Shown one piece after another: positions 31,849 to 40,658 of a DNA stretch of 46,719 bases; position 1 is the stretch's first letter, and every line of letters starts with the position of its first letter. Origin of the DNA: CAG-390 sp045544735. GTDB taxonomy: Bacteria > Bacillota > Clostridia > Oscillospirales > CAG-272. The notes under the pieces are model-generated. The model was not told where the DNA came from. It saw only the letters and a list, made by a program, of their open reading frames with translations, and ran no database searches. The stretch spans positions 1 through 46,719 of the forward strand of contig JAZPZM010000070.1 in NCBI GenBank assembly GCA_045544735.1, read 5' to 3'. Made by a program: the position numbers and the translations under genes.

Positions 31849-31941
31849 ATGATGCATTTGCCTTACGGCAAATATGATGCACGCTCTGCGCGTGATGCAC
31901 GGCTTCGCCGCGTGATGCATTTGCCCTACGGGCAAACGTGA
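31849..31941. repeat. Hairpin array D
   Basis: Four hairpins (ATTTGCC-TTAC-GGCAAAT, CGC-TCT-GCG, CGGC-TTC-GCCG, TTTGCC-CTAC-GGGCAAA) are each preceded by TGATGCA, four exact copies in one direction only. It lies directly after the VOC stop codon. Confidence 0.75.
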
Positions 31942-31945
31942 AGGA

Positions 31946-31985
31946 AAAAAACGGTCAGAGCCGCCGCTCTGACCGTTTTTGCTTT
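31946..31985 (+). terminator. Rho-independent terminator
   Basis: AAAAACGGTCAGAG, a six-base loop and the exact complement ending in TTTTT. Confidence 0.85.
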
Positions 31986-32328
31986 TATAAATTGCTTTTT
32001 GCGCCGCAAAAAGCTACCTCAACATTTTGCGCAAGCAAAATATTTCACATTTCGCAAAGCGAAATATTTCCATTTCGCGAAGCGAAATATTTCATCCACC
32101 GTAGGTGGATATCATTGAAAACGCGTGAGCGTTTTCCCTGCGGCAAAGCCGCAACTTCACTTAAAAAAAGCGGGGATAGCGCACTCTCTCGCGTCATCCC
32201 GAAGGCGCGGCGCAATGTTCTGCGACGCGGCAAGTGGATCTCGCAAAAATTCCGCAGAATTTTTGCGCCCTATGTTAGCACCCAACTTGCCCCTTTCGGA
32301 CTTTCACCGTGCGCTATGGCTGTCAACA

Positions 32329-32435
32329 ATTTGCCTCGCCCTTTGGGAGAGGTGTCGGCGTAGCCGACGGTGAGGGCTTACGCGCCCCCTCTCAGTCGCT
32401 ATCGCGCCAGCTCTCCCTGAGGGAGAGCCTTATGT
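32329..32435 (+). repeat. 107-nt core repeat, first copy
   Basis: Starts ATTTGCCTCGCCCTTTGGG and ends in AGCCTTATGT. It contains the hairpins GTCGGC-GTA-GCCGAC and GCTCTCCCT-GA-GGGAGAGC, and differs from the next copy at a few bases. Confidence 0.85.
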
Positions 32436-32583
32436 GTGCATTGCCTTTTGATACTGTATAGCCGTGCTGTGCGAAAAAGCGGCGGTTCGCGTTAGCCTCC
32501 CTGCGGAGGTAGCCTCTCGGTGCAATCGCCTTTTAATAGTGCGTAGCCGTGTGCTTTGGCTATTCGGAATGTTCGCGCCTACA

Positions 32584-32690
32584 ATTTGCCTCGCCCTTTG
32601 GGAGAGGTGTCGGCGTAGCCGACGGAGAGGGCTTACGCGCCCCCTCTCAGTCGCTAACGCGCCAGCTCTCCCTCAGGGAGAGCCTTATGT
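32584..32690 (+). repeat. 107-nt core repeat, second copy
   Basis: Same length and nearly identical to 32329-32435. The 148 bases between them repeat parts of the flanking sequence (ATAGTGCGTAGCCGT). Confidence 0.85.
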
Positions 32691-33013
32691 TTGCTATCGC
32701 CTCAAATAGTGCATAGCCGTATTTTTTGTGCCAAATCCCCAATAAATCGGTTAGGTGCTAACATCAAGCGCCGTTTTTCTGCGGAAAAACGTCGAGATTC
32801 GCTCGTCGCGGCGCGGAACAACGCACCGCGACTTCGGAATGACGCAGGGAAAACGCGGAGCGTTTTCAGTGAAATACGGCTTCGCCGTGTGAAATATTTG
32901 CCCTTTGGGCAAATGTGAAATATTTCGCTTTGCGAAATGTTAAGGATGAATTTTGCTACGCAAAAAGCCACCGAAATTATTCATTATTCATTTTTCCGAG
33001 GATATACATTATA

Positions 33014-34414
33014 ATGAAGGATTTTTCTTTTGACACGATAGCCGCGGTATCCACGCCGCGCGGCAAGGGCGGAGTTGCGCTGATCCGCATTTCGGGAAGC
33101 GCCGCCGCCGAGGTCGCGGACAAGATATTCGTCCCCGCATCGGGCGGCACGCTATCGCAAAAACGCCCAAGAAGCACAGTTTTCGGCAAGATATTCACCC
33201 CCGACGGCAGTCTTTGCATCGACGAGGGGCTTGCCGTGCTTTTCCGCGCGCCCGCGTCCTTCACGGGCGAGAACACCGTGGAAATCTGCTGTCACGGCGG
33301 TGCGCTCGTTACGCGGCGCGTGCTTGAGGCGTGTCTTGGCGCGGGCGCGCGCCACGCCGAGGCGGGCGAGTTCACTCGCCGCGCCTTTGCATCGGGCAAG
33401 ATAGGTCTTGACGAGGCGGAGGCACTCGGACTTCTTCTCGACGCGGGAACGGACGCCCAGCTCAGGCTTTCAAGAAGCGGAATGTCGGGTACGCTCGGCA
33501 AGCGTTGCTCCGAGCTTCGCGACGAGACCACCGCTCTGCTTACCGACATTTACGCGAGAGTGGATTTTCCCGAAGAGGACCTCGGCTCTATCTCCGAGGA
33601 GGAAACGCGCGCGCGAATCGGCTCTCTCATTGAAAAAACCGCCGCGCTTGCCGCGACCTACCGCACGGGACGAGCCGTGGCAGAGGGCATTTCCGCCGTG
33701 ATCTGCGGCAGAACGAACGCGGGCAAGAGCAGCTTTTACAATCTCCTCGTCGGCGAGGACGAGGCGATAGTCACCGACATCGCGGGAACTACGCGCGACG
33801 TGCTGTCAACGACCGTTTCTTTTGGCGACGTGACGCTGCGCCTTTTCGACACGGCGGGCATACGCGAAAGCGCATCTGACGAGGTCGAGGCTATCGGAAT
33901 CAAACGCGCCATTGAAAAGATAGACGGCGCGGAGCTTGTTTTTTACGTTATCGACGCGACTCGCGCGCCCGACGGCGACGATATCGCGCTTGCCGAGCGG
34001 CTTCTTGCGCACGAGGGGCAGGTCGTCGCGGTGCTTAACAAGGTGGACTCCACCCCCTGCGCCGAGGCAGAGGAGCTATTTTCGCGTTTTAGCTTGCGCG
34101 CGCGGCTGTCTGCGCTTACGGGCGAGGGCAAAAGCGAGCTTGAAGCGCTCGTTTCGTCGCTCTTTATCGACGGCGAGCTTGATTTTGCCGCCGACGCCAT
34201 CGTTATGGGGGCGCGGCAGTACGACGCTATCGCGCGCGCGGCTGATGCGCTTGCCGCCGCCGCCGACACCATTGACAGCGGCTTTCCGCCCGACCTTGCG
34301 GGCGTGTGCCTTGAGGACGCCGCCGCCGCCCTTGGCGAGCTTGACGGACGCGGCGACACCGTCCGCGCCGACCTTATTGACGGAATTTTCTCAAAATTTT
34401 GCGTTGGAAAATAA
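33014..34414 (+). CDS. mnmE: tRNA uridine-5-carboxymethylaminomethyl modification GTPase
   Basis: With MnmG it installs the C5 modification on wobble uridines of several tRNAs. The 466-residue product has the N-terminal folate-binding domain (TIAAVSTPRGKGGVALIRISG), a helical domain, the inserted G domain with GRTNAGKSS (about 231-239), DIAGTTRD (about 255-262), DTAG (about 278-281) and NKVD (about 341-344), and the invariant C-terminal FCVGK with the catalytic Cys. It is complete. GAGGA lies 11 bases before ATG 33014; the frame runs on upstream into the repeat element without a better start. mnmG is not in the window. Confidence 0.95.
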   Translation: MKDFSFDTIAAVSTPRGKGGVALIRISGSAAAEVADKIFVPASGGTLSQKRPRSTVFGKIFTPDGSLCIDEGLAVLFRAPASFTGENTVEICCHGGALVTRRVLEACLGAGARHAEAGEFTRRAFASGKIGLDEAEALGLLLDAGTDAQLRLSRSGMSGTLGKRCSELRDETTALLTDIYARVDFPEEDLGSISEEETRARIGSLIEKTAALAATYRTGRAVAEGISAVICGRTNAGKSSFYNLLVGEDEAIVTDIAGTTRDVLSTTVSFGDVTLRLFDTAGIRESASDEVEAIGIKRAIEKIDGAELVFYVIDATRAPDGDDIALAERLLAHEGQVVAVLNKVDSTPCAEAEELFSRFSLRARLSALTGEGKSELEALVSSLFIDGELDFAADAIVMGARQYDAIARAADALAAAADTIDSGFPPDLAGVCLEDAAAALGELDGRGDTVRADLIDGIFSKFCVGK

Positions 34415-34452
34415 AAACGGAGCTTTCGTCAAATGACGAAAGCTCGTTTTTC
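34413..34452. terminator. Bidirectional terminator after mnmE
   Basis: A long stem (GAGCTTTCGTCA and complement) with A and T runs on its outer sides, between mnmE and the convergent membrane protein gene. Confidence 0.8.
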
Positions 34453-34454
34453 GT

Positions 34455-34940
34455 TTACACGGCTGCCGCGGCTAAAATGGCGGACGCTATCGCAAACAAG
34501 ATCAGCGTGGTCAGCGCGAACATACCGAAGCCTATCAGTATTTTGTAAAGGGGATTGCGCACCGATTTCATAAAGCACAGCGTTGACGCGCCTAAACCAC
34601 CGCATAATCCGCCGCCTATCGCGCCGCCGACAACGGGGAATATCGCGCACAGCGCGGGCACGTTGCTCCATACGAATAATATGCCGAACAGAGCGACGAC
34701 GAGGCTTATCTCATACCATTTCAGCTTAGGACATACCTCAATGCGCTCCCCATCTATGCACAACGAAGCTCCGCTAAAGAAGCCTCCCTTCAGCGTGGCG
34801 TGCTTGCCGTTTATTATAAATTCCCTCTTAGAAACAGCCGCCGCCTCGACTCCGTTTACCGTCAAGGTCTTTTTTCCAAGCCAAAAGCCTTCGGCGTAGA
34901 CTATCTCGCCGTAGGTCGGGTGGTTTACAGTCATTTTCAT
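34455..34940 (-). CDS. Membrane protein with N-terminal beta domain
   Basis: The 161-residue product has a soluble beta-rich domain (1-74; repeated short strands such as KKTLTVNGVEA and HATLKGGFFSG) and three to four membrane segments (about 76-92, 96-124 with a Gly-rich run, 131-158). No named family is recognised. AGGAG precedes ATG 34940. It is expressed alone from the promoter at 35029-35056 with a leader of about 80 bases, which carries the palindrome GTTAAG-TT-CTTAAC (34957-34970). Confidence 0.75.
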   Translation of the reverse strand: MKMTVNHPTYGEIVYAEGFWLGKKTLTVNGVEAAAVSKREFIINGKHATLKGGFFSGASLCIDGERIEVCPKLKWYEISLVVALFGILFVWSNVPALCAIFPVVGGAIGGGLCGGLGASTLCFMKSVRNPLYKILIGFGMFALTTLILFAIASAILAAAAV

Positions 34941-35028
34941 TGATTTTTCTCCTATCGTTAAGTTCTTAACTTGCTACCGACGGGCAGGCAACGATAAGAC
35001 AAAAGCACCGCTCCCCCGCCTTTTTTCC

Positions 35029-35056
35029 ATTATATCACAAAAATGCAAAAAGTCAA
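35029..35056 (-). promoter_or_regulatory. Promoter of the membrane protein gene
   Basis: On the minus strand TTGACT, 16 bp, TATAAT. Just upstream, GAGCATTGGTTGA on the plus strand matches the cassette upstream regions of the first 7 kb. Confidence 0.65.
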
Positions 35057-35117
35057 TCGAGCATTGGTTGATTTGCGGTTTTATTTTGTGAATAAACACA
35101 AAAAGCAATTTAAAAAC

Positions 35118-35155
35118 AAAAGTGGTTGAAGCCTTGCGGCTTCAACCACTTTTTT
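35118..35155. terminator. Terminator after the first phosphoesterase gene
   Basis: AAAAGTGGTTGAAGCC-TTGC and exact complement, with T runs on both strands. A second hairpin, ATATTTGG-CACA-type, follows at 35161-35182, next to the stop codon of the minus-strand gene. Confidence 0.8.
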
Positions 35156-35183
35156 CCTTCATATTTGGCACAAGCCAAATATA

Positions 35184-37655
35184 TTATTCATACTTTTTCT
35201 TTCTCTTTACGCACAGCGTTGCCGAAGCAATTACTGCGGGGATGAGAGCAAAGCCGATAGCCGAGCCGCATCCGCCTTCCTCGGTGGGAGCGGTAGTGGT
35301 TGCGGGGTCGGTGTCGGGGGTGGTATCAGCGGGGGGAGTTACCTCGCGGGGGAAGTCAGCGAGCGAGAGAGTCTGCTCGTAAACCACTGCGCCCGTGTTG
35401 TCTGCCGCCTTAACGTCAACGCTGTCACCCTTTATAGTGATCATCGAAACGGTGTATTTTCCGTCCTTGAAGCCGCCCGCCTCGACGTTTATAACGCCCT
35501 GCGTGTCGTCAACGGAGAAGCCGCCGTTGCACGCGCTGATAACGAGGGGAGCGCCCTTCGCGCGGAGAATTTCCATCCATTCGTTGTCGATAGCCGCCTC
35601 GTGAGAGATGACTACGATATCCTTGGACTGCGCAATTTCAAGCGAATTCAGCCAAGCGGTCTGCTTTTCACGGATAACCTCGGGCAGAATAAGCTCGCCC
35701 GCGTTCTTTGCGCAATGCTCGCAAAGTGCGGCGTTGTCAAGCACGATGAAGGTGTAGTTCGTGGTGTTGAACGAGTAGTAAAGCTCGCCCGTTGCGGTGT
35801 GCAGATAGAAGCCGAGGCGGGATGCGTATTCACCCTTCATCTCTGCCGCGCCGCGCGTGTAAACTACGGGGTGAGTACCGCCCGATGCGGTGTGGGTGGC
35901 CTGAAGAACGCCAACGATGCCCATTTTCTTTGCGATGTCGGCAACGCTATCGCCGTTTACCGAAACTATCGCGGGATTGCTTCCGAGCGCGGCAACCGCG
36001 GCGGAAAGGCGAGTCAGCGCGTCGCTTGCGAGGTTAACGCCGATATCGGGGCAAACGAGAACGGGAATCTCGGTTGCGGTGGTATTGTTTTCAAACTTAT
36101 AATCCTTACTTACCGCTACGCTTCCGCGCGAGAAGGTGTAACCCGACTGCGAACGCATATTGAAGCACGCAACGCGGTAGGTGTTGCCGTTAAGGTGCGC
36201 CTTCGGCACTTTTACCCTGTGTACGGTGTCGGGGGTACGGAGCGATCCGCGCGCCTCGTCGTATACCTGATATACCTTGCCGCCGTAGGTGTACTCAACG
36301 TACGCGCCGCCGTCCGCCGACGTTGCCCATACGATGGTGTAGTAATTTCCGCCCGTTTCAAAAACGGTGGGTTCAGCGGTGACCTTGTTAGAGCCGCCCG
36401 CTCTCGTTTCGCTCTTCTGATTCAAGCCGAAAACGGGAGTTTTGGGAGTGCCGACTGCACCAAAGGTGCTCTTGGGGGTAAATTCCTTGCTCATCTTAGT
36501 CGAGCCGTTCTTGTCGGTAGCGACGTAGTTTATCTTGTCGCCGTTGAACTCGTAAAGTCCGCCGACGCTCTGACCGAGAACTACCTGCTCGAAGTTAACG
36601 CCGTTAGTTCCCTTGTACTCGATTCTGTTGGAGTGGTCGTGACCGCAGATACCGAGCTGGAAGCCGAGGGGATTAAGGTTCTTCGAGATGTCCACAGCGC
36701 CGCCCGCAAGGGTCTGCAGGCGCGGAATGTGGTAGATAGCAAGTCTGTAAGCGGCGTTCTTCTGGGGTGCGAGGGTCTTGAGCCACTCTGCCTGAGCCGC
36801 TATGTATTCCTTGTAGTTGGCAAGTCCGCCGTACGCCTTGTTGGAGTCTTCCTTGTCCTCGCCCGTATCAAGAACTACGCCGTAAAGAGGACCGTAGTTG
36901 AAGTCGAAGTAGAACTCGCCCGTTGAGGTCTCGAAATACTCAAGGAGCATAGTTCCGTACTTACCGCGCGTTTCGTGGTTACCGCGGCAGTAAATGATGG
37001 GGAAGCGTCCGCCCGTGGCGTTAGCCATAAGGGGGAACAGATCGTCAAGGATGTCCTTGCGCTCGGGGAGGTCGTTTGCGATATCTCCCGTGAAAGCAAC
37101 GAGGTCAACGTCCTTACCCTTGTGCGCTCTGGCAACTGCCTGCGTACCTGCGTGCGCGTCGTGCGTATCGGTGATCTGGAGCACGTTTACAGTTCCCGAG
37201 CCGTCGTAGCCCTTGAAGGGTATCGCGCCGCTCGAAATGGTCGCGCCGTAGGTAACGCCCGATGCGTTGTTGGCGGTTACGACCTGCGAATAAACGGTGT
37301 AGGTGTTGTTTGCAAGATGCTCGTGGGGGACTTTTACGGTATGCACGTCCTCGTTGGTGCAAATAACGCCGTTGTCCTCGTCGTAAACGGTGTATTCCTT
37401 GCCCTCGTAGGTGTACTTTATGTAACCCGTACCCTTAAAGGTGGTTACCCAGATGACGTTGTAGCCGTCGCCGACCTCGTAAACGCCGGGGTTTGCGCGG
37501 AAGTCGACCTTCTCGCTCGTTCCCGTCTTGTTAAGACCGAACGTGTCAACGTCAAACACGACCGTTTCAGCGGCGGACGCGCTAAAGCTTATCACGCCGA
37601 CGAATGCGGAAACGATCATAAGCGTCGACAAAAATACGGATAAGATCTTTTTCAT
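35184..37655 (-). CDS. Anchored metallophosphoesterase with degenerate second domain
   Basis: The 823-residue product has a signal peptide, a beta domain (about 30-150) and a calcineurin-type phosphoesterase domain with all metal motifs: TDTHD (about 162), FTGD (about 188), RGNHE (about 226), YHIP (about 308) and GHDH (about 338). The same beta domain and phosphoesterase fold then repeat (about 410-760), but the second copy has CPDIG, GD, RGAAE, SHE and CNGG instead, so it should not bind two metals. A Thr/Pro stalk, GGCGSAI, a hydrophobic segment and KRKKKYE end the protein, suggesting membrane anchoring. AGGAG lies before ATG 37655. Substrate unknown; extracellular phosphoester scavenging is plausible. 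Confidence 0.85.
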   Translation of the reverse strand: MKKILSVFLSTLMIVSAFVGVISFSASAAETVVFDVDTFGLNKTGTSEKVDFRANPGVYEVGDGYNVIWVTTFKGTGYIKYTYEGKEYTVYDEDNGVICTNEDVHTVKVPHEHLANNTYTVYSQVVTANNASGVTYGATISSGAIPFKGYDGSGTVNVLQITDTHDAHAGTQAVARAHKGKDVDLVAFTGDIANDLPERKDILDDLFPLMANATGGRFPIIYCRGNHETRGKYGTMLLEYFETSTGEFYFDFNYGPLYGVVLDTGEDKEDSNKAYGGLANYKEYIAAQAEWLKTLAPQKNAAYRLAIYHIPRLQTLAGGAVDISKNLNPLGFQLGICGHDHSNRIEYKGTNGVNFEQVVLGQSVGGLYEFNGDKINYVATDKNGSTKMSKEFTPKSTFGAVGTPKTPVFGLNQKSETRAGGSNKVTAEPTVFETGGNYYTIVWATSADGGAYVEYTYGGKVYQVYDEARGSLRTPDTVHRVKVPKAHLNGNTYRVACFNMRSQSGYTFSRGSVAVSKDYKFENNTTATEIPVLVCPDIGVNLASDALTRLSAAVAALGSNPAIVSVNGDSVADIAKKMGIVGVLQATHTASGGTHPVVYTRGAAEMKGEYASRLGFYLHTATGELYYSFNTTNYTFIVLDNAALCEHCAKNAGELILPEVIREKQTAWLNSLEIAQSKDIVVISHEAAIDNEWMEILRAKGAPLVISACNGGFSVDDTQGVINVEAGGFKDGKYTVSMITIKGDSVDVKAADNTGAVVYEQTLSLADFPREVTPPADTTPDTDPATTTAPTEEGGCGSAIGFALIPAVIASATLCVKRKKKYE

Positions 37656-37700
37656 TCTACCCTTTTCTCCTTTTTGGTTTTTGAGCATATAGCTATTTAT

Positions 37701-37730
37701 ATAATATCATTTTTTATATCGAATTGTCAA
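37701..37730 (-). promoter_or_regulatory. Promoter of the anchored phosphoesterase gene
   Basis: On the minus strand TTGACA, 18 bp, TATTAT. Confidence 0.65.
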
Positions 37731-37757
37731 TATTAAAATGAAATTATTAAATAAATA

Positions 37758-37778
37758 GGGGCTTCACGCGGAAGCCCC
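37758..37778 (-). terminator. Hairpin after the second phosphoesterase gene
   Basis: GGGGCTTC and complement with a five-base loop; on the minus strand it is followed by an AT-rich run with interrupted T. Confidence 0.55.
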
Positions 37779-37786
37779 AAAATGTT

Positions 37787-40588
37787 TTAGCTTAAATCTT
37801 TCACGACTCCCGAAACGTAAGAGCCTAAAAGAAGCAGATCGAGCGAGGTGATCGCTCCGTCGCCGTTGGCATCTGCCGCGTAGGCGTAAAAGCCGCTCGG
37901 CGCTTCGTCATCGACGATGGCGTTTTTAACTTCCATATAATCGCTTGCATCGACGCTTCCGTCGCCGTCAACGTCGCCCGAAATATTAAGCGTTACGGTG
38001 TCAAGCACTCTGCCGTCTACGGTGAGCGTTATAGTCGCGCCCGTGCCCGTGCCGCTGATGCTTACGCCGTCGGTGTTGGCAAGGGATGCGCGTATAGCGT
38101 CAAGCGTTGAGCCGTCCTTAACGCCGTAGAGCATACCGCCCTTGACGTAAAGTCCCGAATTTTGCTTGGGGGCTATAGCGTACGCTGAATTGGGAGTTCC
38201 CGTTTCGGTAGCGCCCGATATGGTAAAGCTTCGCTCGCTGATAACCGCGCCATTGTTATCAAGCACGCGCACGCTTGCGCCGTTCGGCGTAAGCAGTACG
38301 TCGGCAACCGTCGCGCTTGCGTCCGCGGCGTTGTAGCCGCCGCCCTCAACGGAAAGCACTCTGCCGTCGGTTACGGTAATTCCAAAGCTTCCCGCGGTAT
38401 CGTTGCCCGACACGAAGATGTCCGCGCCCTTGGCTTCAAGGGTCTTGCGCCAAGTGTAGCCCGATTTCGCATCGTAGGTGTCAAGCGGAACGTGGGAAAT
38501 GACTACGAGATTTTTGCCACTATCCGCGCGAAGCGAGCTTATCCACTTGTTTTGCGCTTCAAGGTAGCTCTCGCTTACAAGGAGCGAGGAGTGAGTATCC
38601 GCGACAGCGAGTGTGTCAAGCACCACGAAGGTGTAGTTCATATAGTCAACGGTGTAGTAGAACTTGTCGTTTTGCAGGTATCTTGTGAGCATACCCGTGT
38701 AATAGCCGAGGTTGTCGCGGTCACCGCGAACGTAAAGCACGGGGTGAGCCGAGCTTGAGATGTCGGCAAGTCCGTCTATCATGGAAACTATCGCGTCGGC
38801 ATCGTATACCGATGCGCGCGAGTCACCGTTCGCGATAATGAGCGCGGGGTTCGTGCCAAGCGCCTTGACAGCGGCGGTCACGGTCTCCTCGGTGTCGGTG
38901 GATGCGCTGGAAACGAGGTCGGGAACGTTGAAAACGCGTACCTCGTCGGAGGACGATTTGCATTCAAACGCGAAATACTCGCTAATGCATCCATTTCCTT
39001 GTTTAAGGGTGTACGGCGCGTTGTACGTGGTGTATTCAAGCGCGCCAACTCGGTAGCTGTTGTTGTCAAGATGCGCCTTTGGAACCTTTATCGTGTGTAT
39101 TGGGTCGTAGGTTCGCCGCGCACCCGAAGTGCTGTCAAAATGCTGATATTTAACTCCGCCGTAGGTGTATTCGACGAACGCCATCGCTCGCGTGGTGGTT
39201 GCAAAGCAGACGGTGTAATATTCGGGGTCGCCGACCTCAAGCACTACGGGCTTTGTCGCAAAGGTAAGCCCCGTATTTGATACGCTTATCTGCTGTTCGC
39301 GTCCTCCAAAGCCCACGGTTGCGGAGGAGGGAGAGACGGTCTCGCGTTCAAGCGTTATCGACTTGTCGATCTTTGTCGTTCCCGACTGGCTCGCCGCGCG
39401 TACGTCAAGCGTTTTCGAGCCCGACGCGGTAGTTTCGAACGTCAGGCGCGCCGCCGTAACGTCGCTTGCGTATGGGTCGCCGCCCACAACGATCTGCGGG
39501 AAGTTCAAGTTGTACGAGCCCTTGTTTTTCCAAGAGGTACTGTGATTGTGTCCGCAAATGCCAAAATGGAAGCCAAGCGAGTTCATCAGAGGCGCATAGT
39601 TCATCGTGGTGGTGTTGCGGAGCTTGTTCAATATCGGAATGTGGTAGATAGCAAGGCTGAACGGCTTTGACGAGGGGCGAAGGGTGGAAAGCCACGCCTT
39701 TTGCTTTGCCATATACTCGTCAAAATTGGTGACCTGATTGTAGGGGTCGTTGTTGCTCGGCGCTACGTCCTCGCCCGTATCGATAACGACGCCGTAGAGC
39801 GGTCCGTATTCAAAATCAAAGTAGAACTCGCCCGTTTCGGTGGGTACGTAATCAAGGAGCATCGCTCCGTAGCGTCCCCAGCCGTCGTGGTTGCCGCGGC
39901 AGAAAACTACGGGGAACTGACCGCGCGATACTTGGCTCATAATGGAAAATACGTAGGTTACTATTTCGTCCTTGCTGCGAATGTAGCTTGCCACGTCGCC
40001 CGTGAAAACTATGAGGTCGGGCGTAGTGGAAAACTGCTTTGCAGCCTTCAGCGCGCGGTCGGCGTAGTTGTGCGTGTCCGTAAGCTGAAGGATGTCGATG
40101 CTCGTTTCGCTGTCGTATTTGCGAAGCGTGAGCGGACCGCAGGAAATGGTCGTGCCGTAGCTCAAGCTTGAGGCGTTGTTGTTGGTGACTACCTGCGAGT
40201 AAACGGTGTAGGAGTTGCCGAGAAGATGCTCGTGGGGGACCTTTACGACGTGGATGTAATCGTTGGTCTTTACGATTCCCGCAACCTCGTCGTACACGGT
40301 GTACTCCGTGCCGCCGTAGGTGTATTTGATATATCCCGTGCCGTCAAAGCTCGTCGCCCAGATAACGGCGTAGCCGTCGCCCATTTCGTAGACGGCGGGT
40401 GTTGCCTTGAACTTATACGAATCGGTCGTGCCGCTCGTGGGGATGGCGTAGGAGGTGGGGTCAAAGGCGGACGTTTCAAAGGACGTGAATTCCACTACGC
40501 CAACAAGCATCGAACAGAAAATTACAAAGGAAAGCAGCGCGCTGAAAACGCGGTGGAAGCCCTTGTTATATGTGGCTGTTACGTTCAT
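37787..40588 (-). CDS. Dockerin-bearing metallophosphoesterase
   Basis: The 933-residue product is a paralogue of the two flanking genes: signal peptide, beta domain, active phosphoesterase domain (TDTHN at about 171, FTGD, RGNHD at about 232, YHIP, GHNH at about 346), second beta domain and a degenerate phosphoesterase domain (VPDL, GDS, RGDRD at about 621, SHVP, SGNDT at about 729). The C-terminal 65 residues are a type I dockerin with two calcium loops (DVDGDGSVDASD and DANGDGAITSLD). It should be secreted and docked on a cohesin scaffold. GGGAG precedes ATG 40588; the open frame farther upstream overlaps the next gene's end. Confidence 0.87.
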   Translation of the reverse strand: MNVTATYNKGFHRVFSALLSFVIFCSMLVGVVEFTSFETSAFDPTSYAIPTSGTTDSYKFKATPAVYEMGDGYAVIWATSFDGTGYIKYTYGGTEYTVYDEVAGIVKTNDYIHVVKVPHEHLLGNSYTVYSQVVTNNNASSLSYGTTISCGPLTLRKYDSETSIDILQLTDTHNYADRALKAAKQFSTTPDLIVFTGDVASYIRSKDEIVTYVFSIMSQVSRGQFPVVFCRGNHDGWGRYGAMLLDYVPTETGEFYFDFEYGPLYGVVIDTGEDVAPSNNDPYNQVTNFDEYMAKQKAWLSTLRPSSKPFSLAIYHIPILNKLRNTTTMNYAPLMNSLGFHFGICGHNHSTSWKNKGSYNLNFPQIVVGGDPYASDVTAARLTFETTASGSKTLDVRAASQSGTTKIDKSITLERETVSPSSATVGFGGREQQISVSNTGLTFATKPVVLEVGDPEYYTVCFATTTRAMAFVEYTYGGVKYQHFDSTSGARRTYDPIHTIKVPKAHLDNNSYRVGALEYTTYNAPYTLKQGNGCISEYFAFECKSSSDEVRVFNVPDLVSSASTDTEETVTAAVKALGTNPALIIANGDSRASVYDADAIVSMIDGLADISSSAHPVLYVRGDRDNLGYYTGMLTRYLQNDKFYYTVDYMNYTFVVLDTLAVADTHSSLLVSESYLEAQNKWISSLRADSGKNLVVISHVPLDTYDAKSGYTWRKTLEAKGADIFVSGNDTAGSFGITVTDGRVLSVEGGGYNAADASATVADVLLTPNGASVRVLDNNGAVISERSFTISGATETGTPNSAYAIAPKQNSGLYVKGGMLYGVKDGSTLDAIRASLANTDGVSISGTGTGATITLTVDGRVLDTVTLNISGDVDGDGSVDASDYMEVKNAIVDDEAPSGFYAYAADANGDGAITSLDLLLLGSYVSGVVKDLS

Positions 40589-40616
40589 TTTTTCTCCCTT
40601 CGATTTAGTGAAGTCA

Positions 40617-40650
40617 AAGGGAGGAGCTTCCCGAAGGAAAACCCTCCCGA
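40617..40650 (-). terminator. Hairpin between the two dockerin genes
   Basis: On the minus strand GGGAGG pairs with CCTCCC around an inner TTCC-TTC-GGGAA stem, followed by TTTGACTT. No promoter is seen before the next gene, so it may act as a partial terminator or stabilise the upstream message. Confidence 0.5.
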
Positions 40651-40658
40651 GGATCTGA

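Larger units (their letters stand above)
31994..32943. repeat. Composite non-coding element, copy 1
   Basis: The order is a hairpin array with spacer word ATTTC (31994-32150), an 86-nt arm (32191-32277), the 107-nt core twice (32329-32435 and 32584-32690), the arm inverted (32760-32845), and a hairpin array with the complementary word GAAAT (32849-32943). The innermost hairpins on both sides share the stem AAAACGC. Frames open here are by-products. Copy 2 at 44684-45623 is almost the same length and plan. Confidence 0.75.

Noticed and set aside
31354..31935. Minus-strand frame opposite the VOC gene
   Set aside because: Shadow; includes the hairpin array at its start.
31938..32918. Several short frames in the composite repeats, some ending in runs like PRLRND
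   Set aside because: They are translations of dispersed palindromic repeats seen again at 44.9-45.6 kb; no ribosome sites.
34941..35030. Riboswitch in the leader of the membrane protein gene at 34455
   Set aside because: Only one short palindrome is visible in about 80 bases; no known riboswitch core recognised.
35601..36926. Plus-strand frame of 441 residues inside the phosphoesterase gene
   Set aside because: Antisense to a phosphoesterase with complete motifs and a signal peptide.
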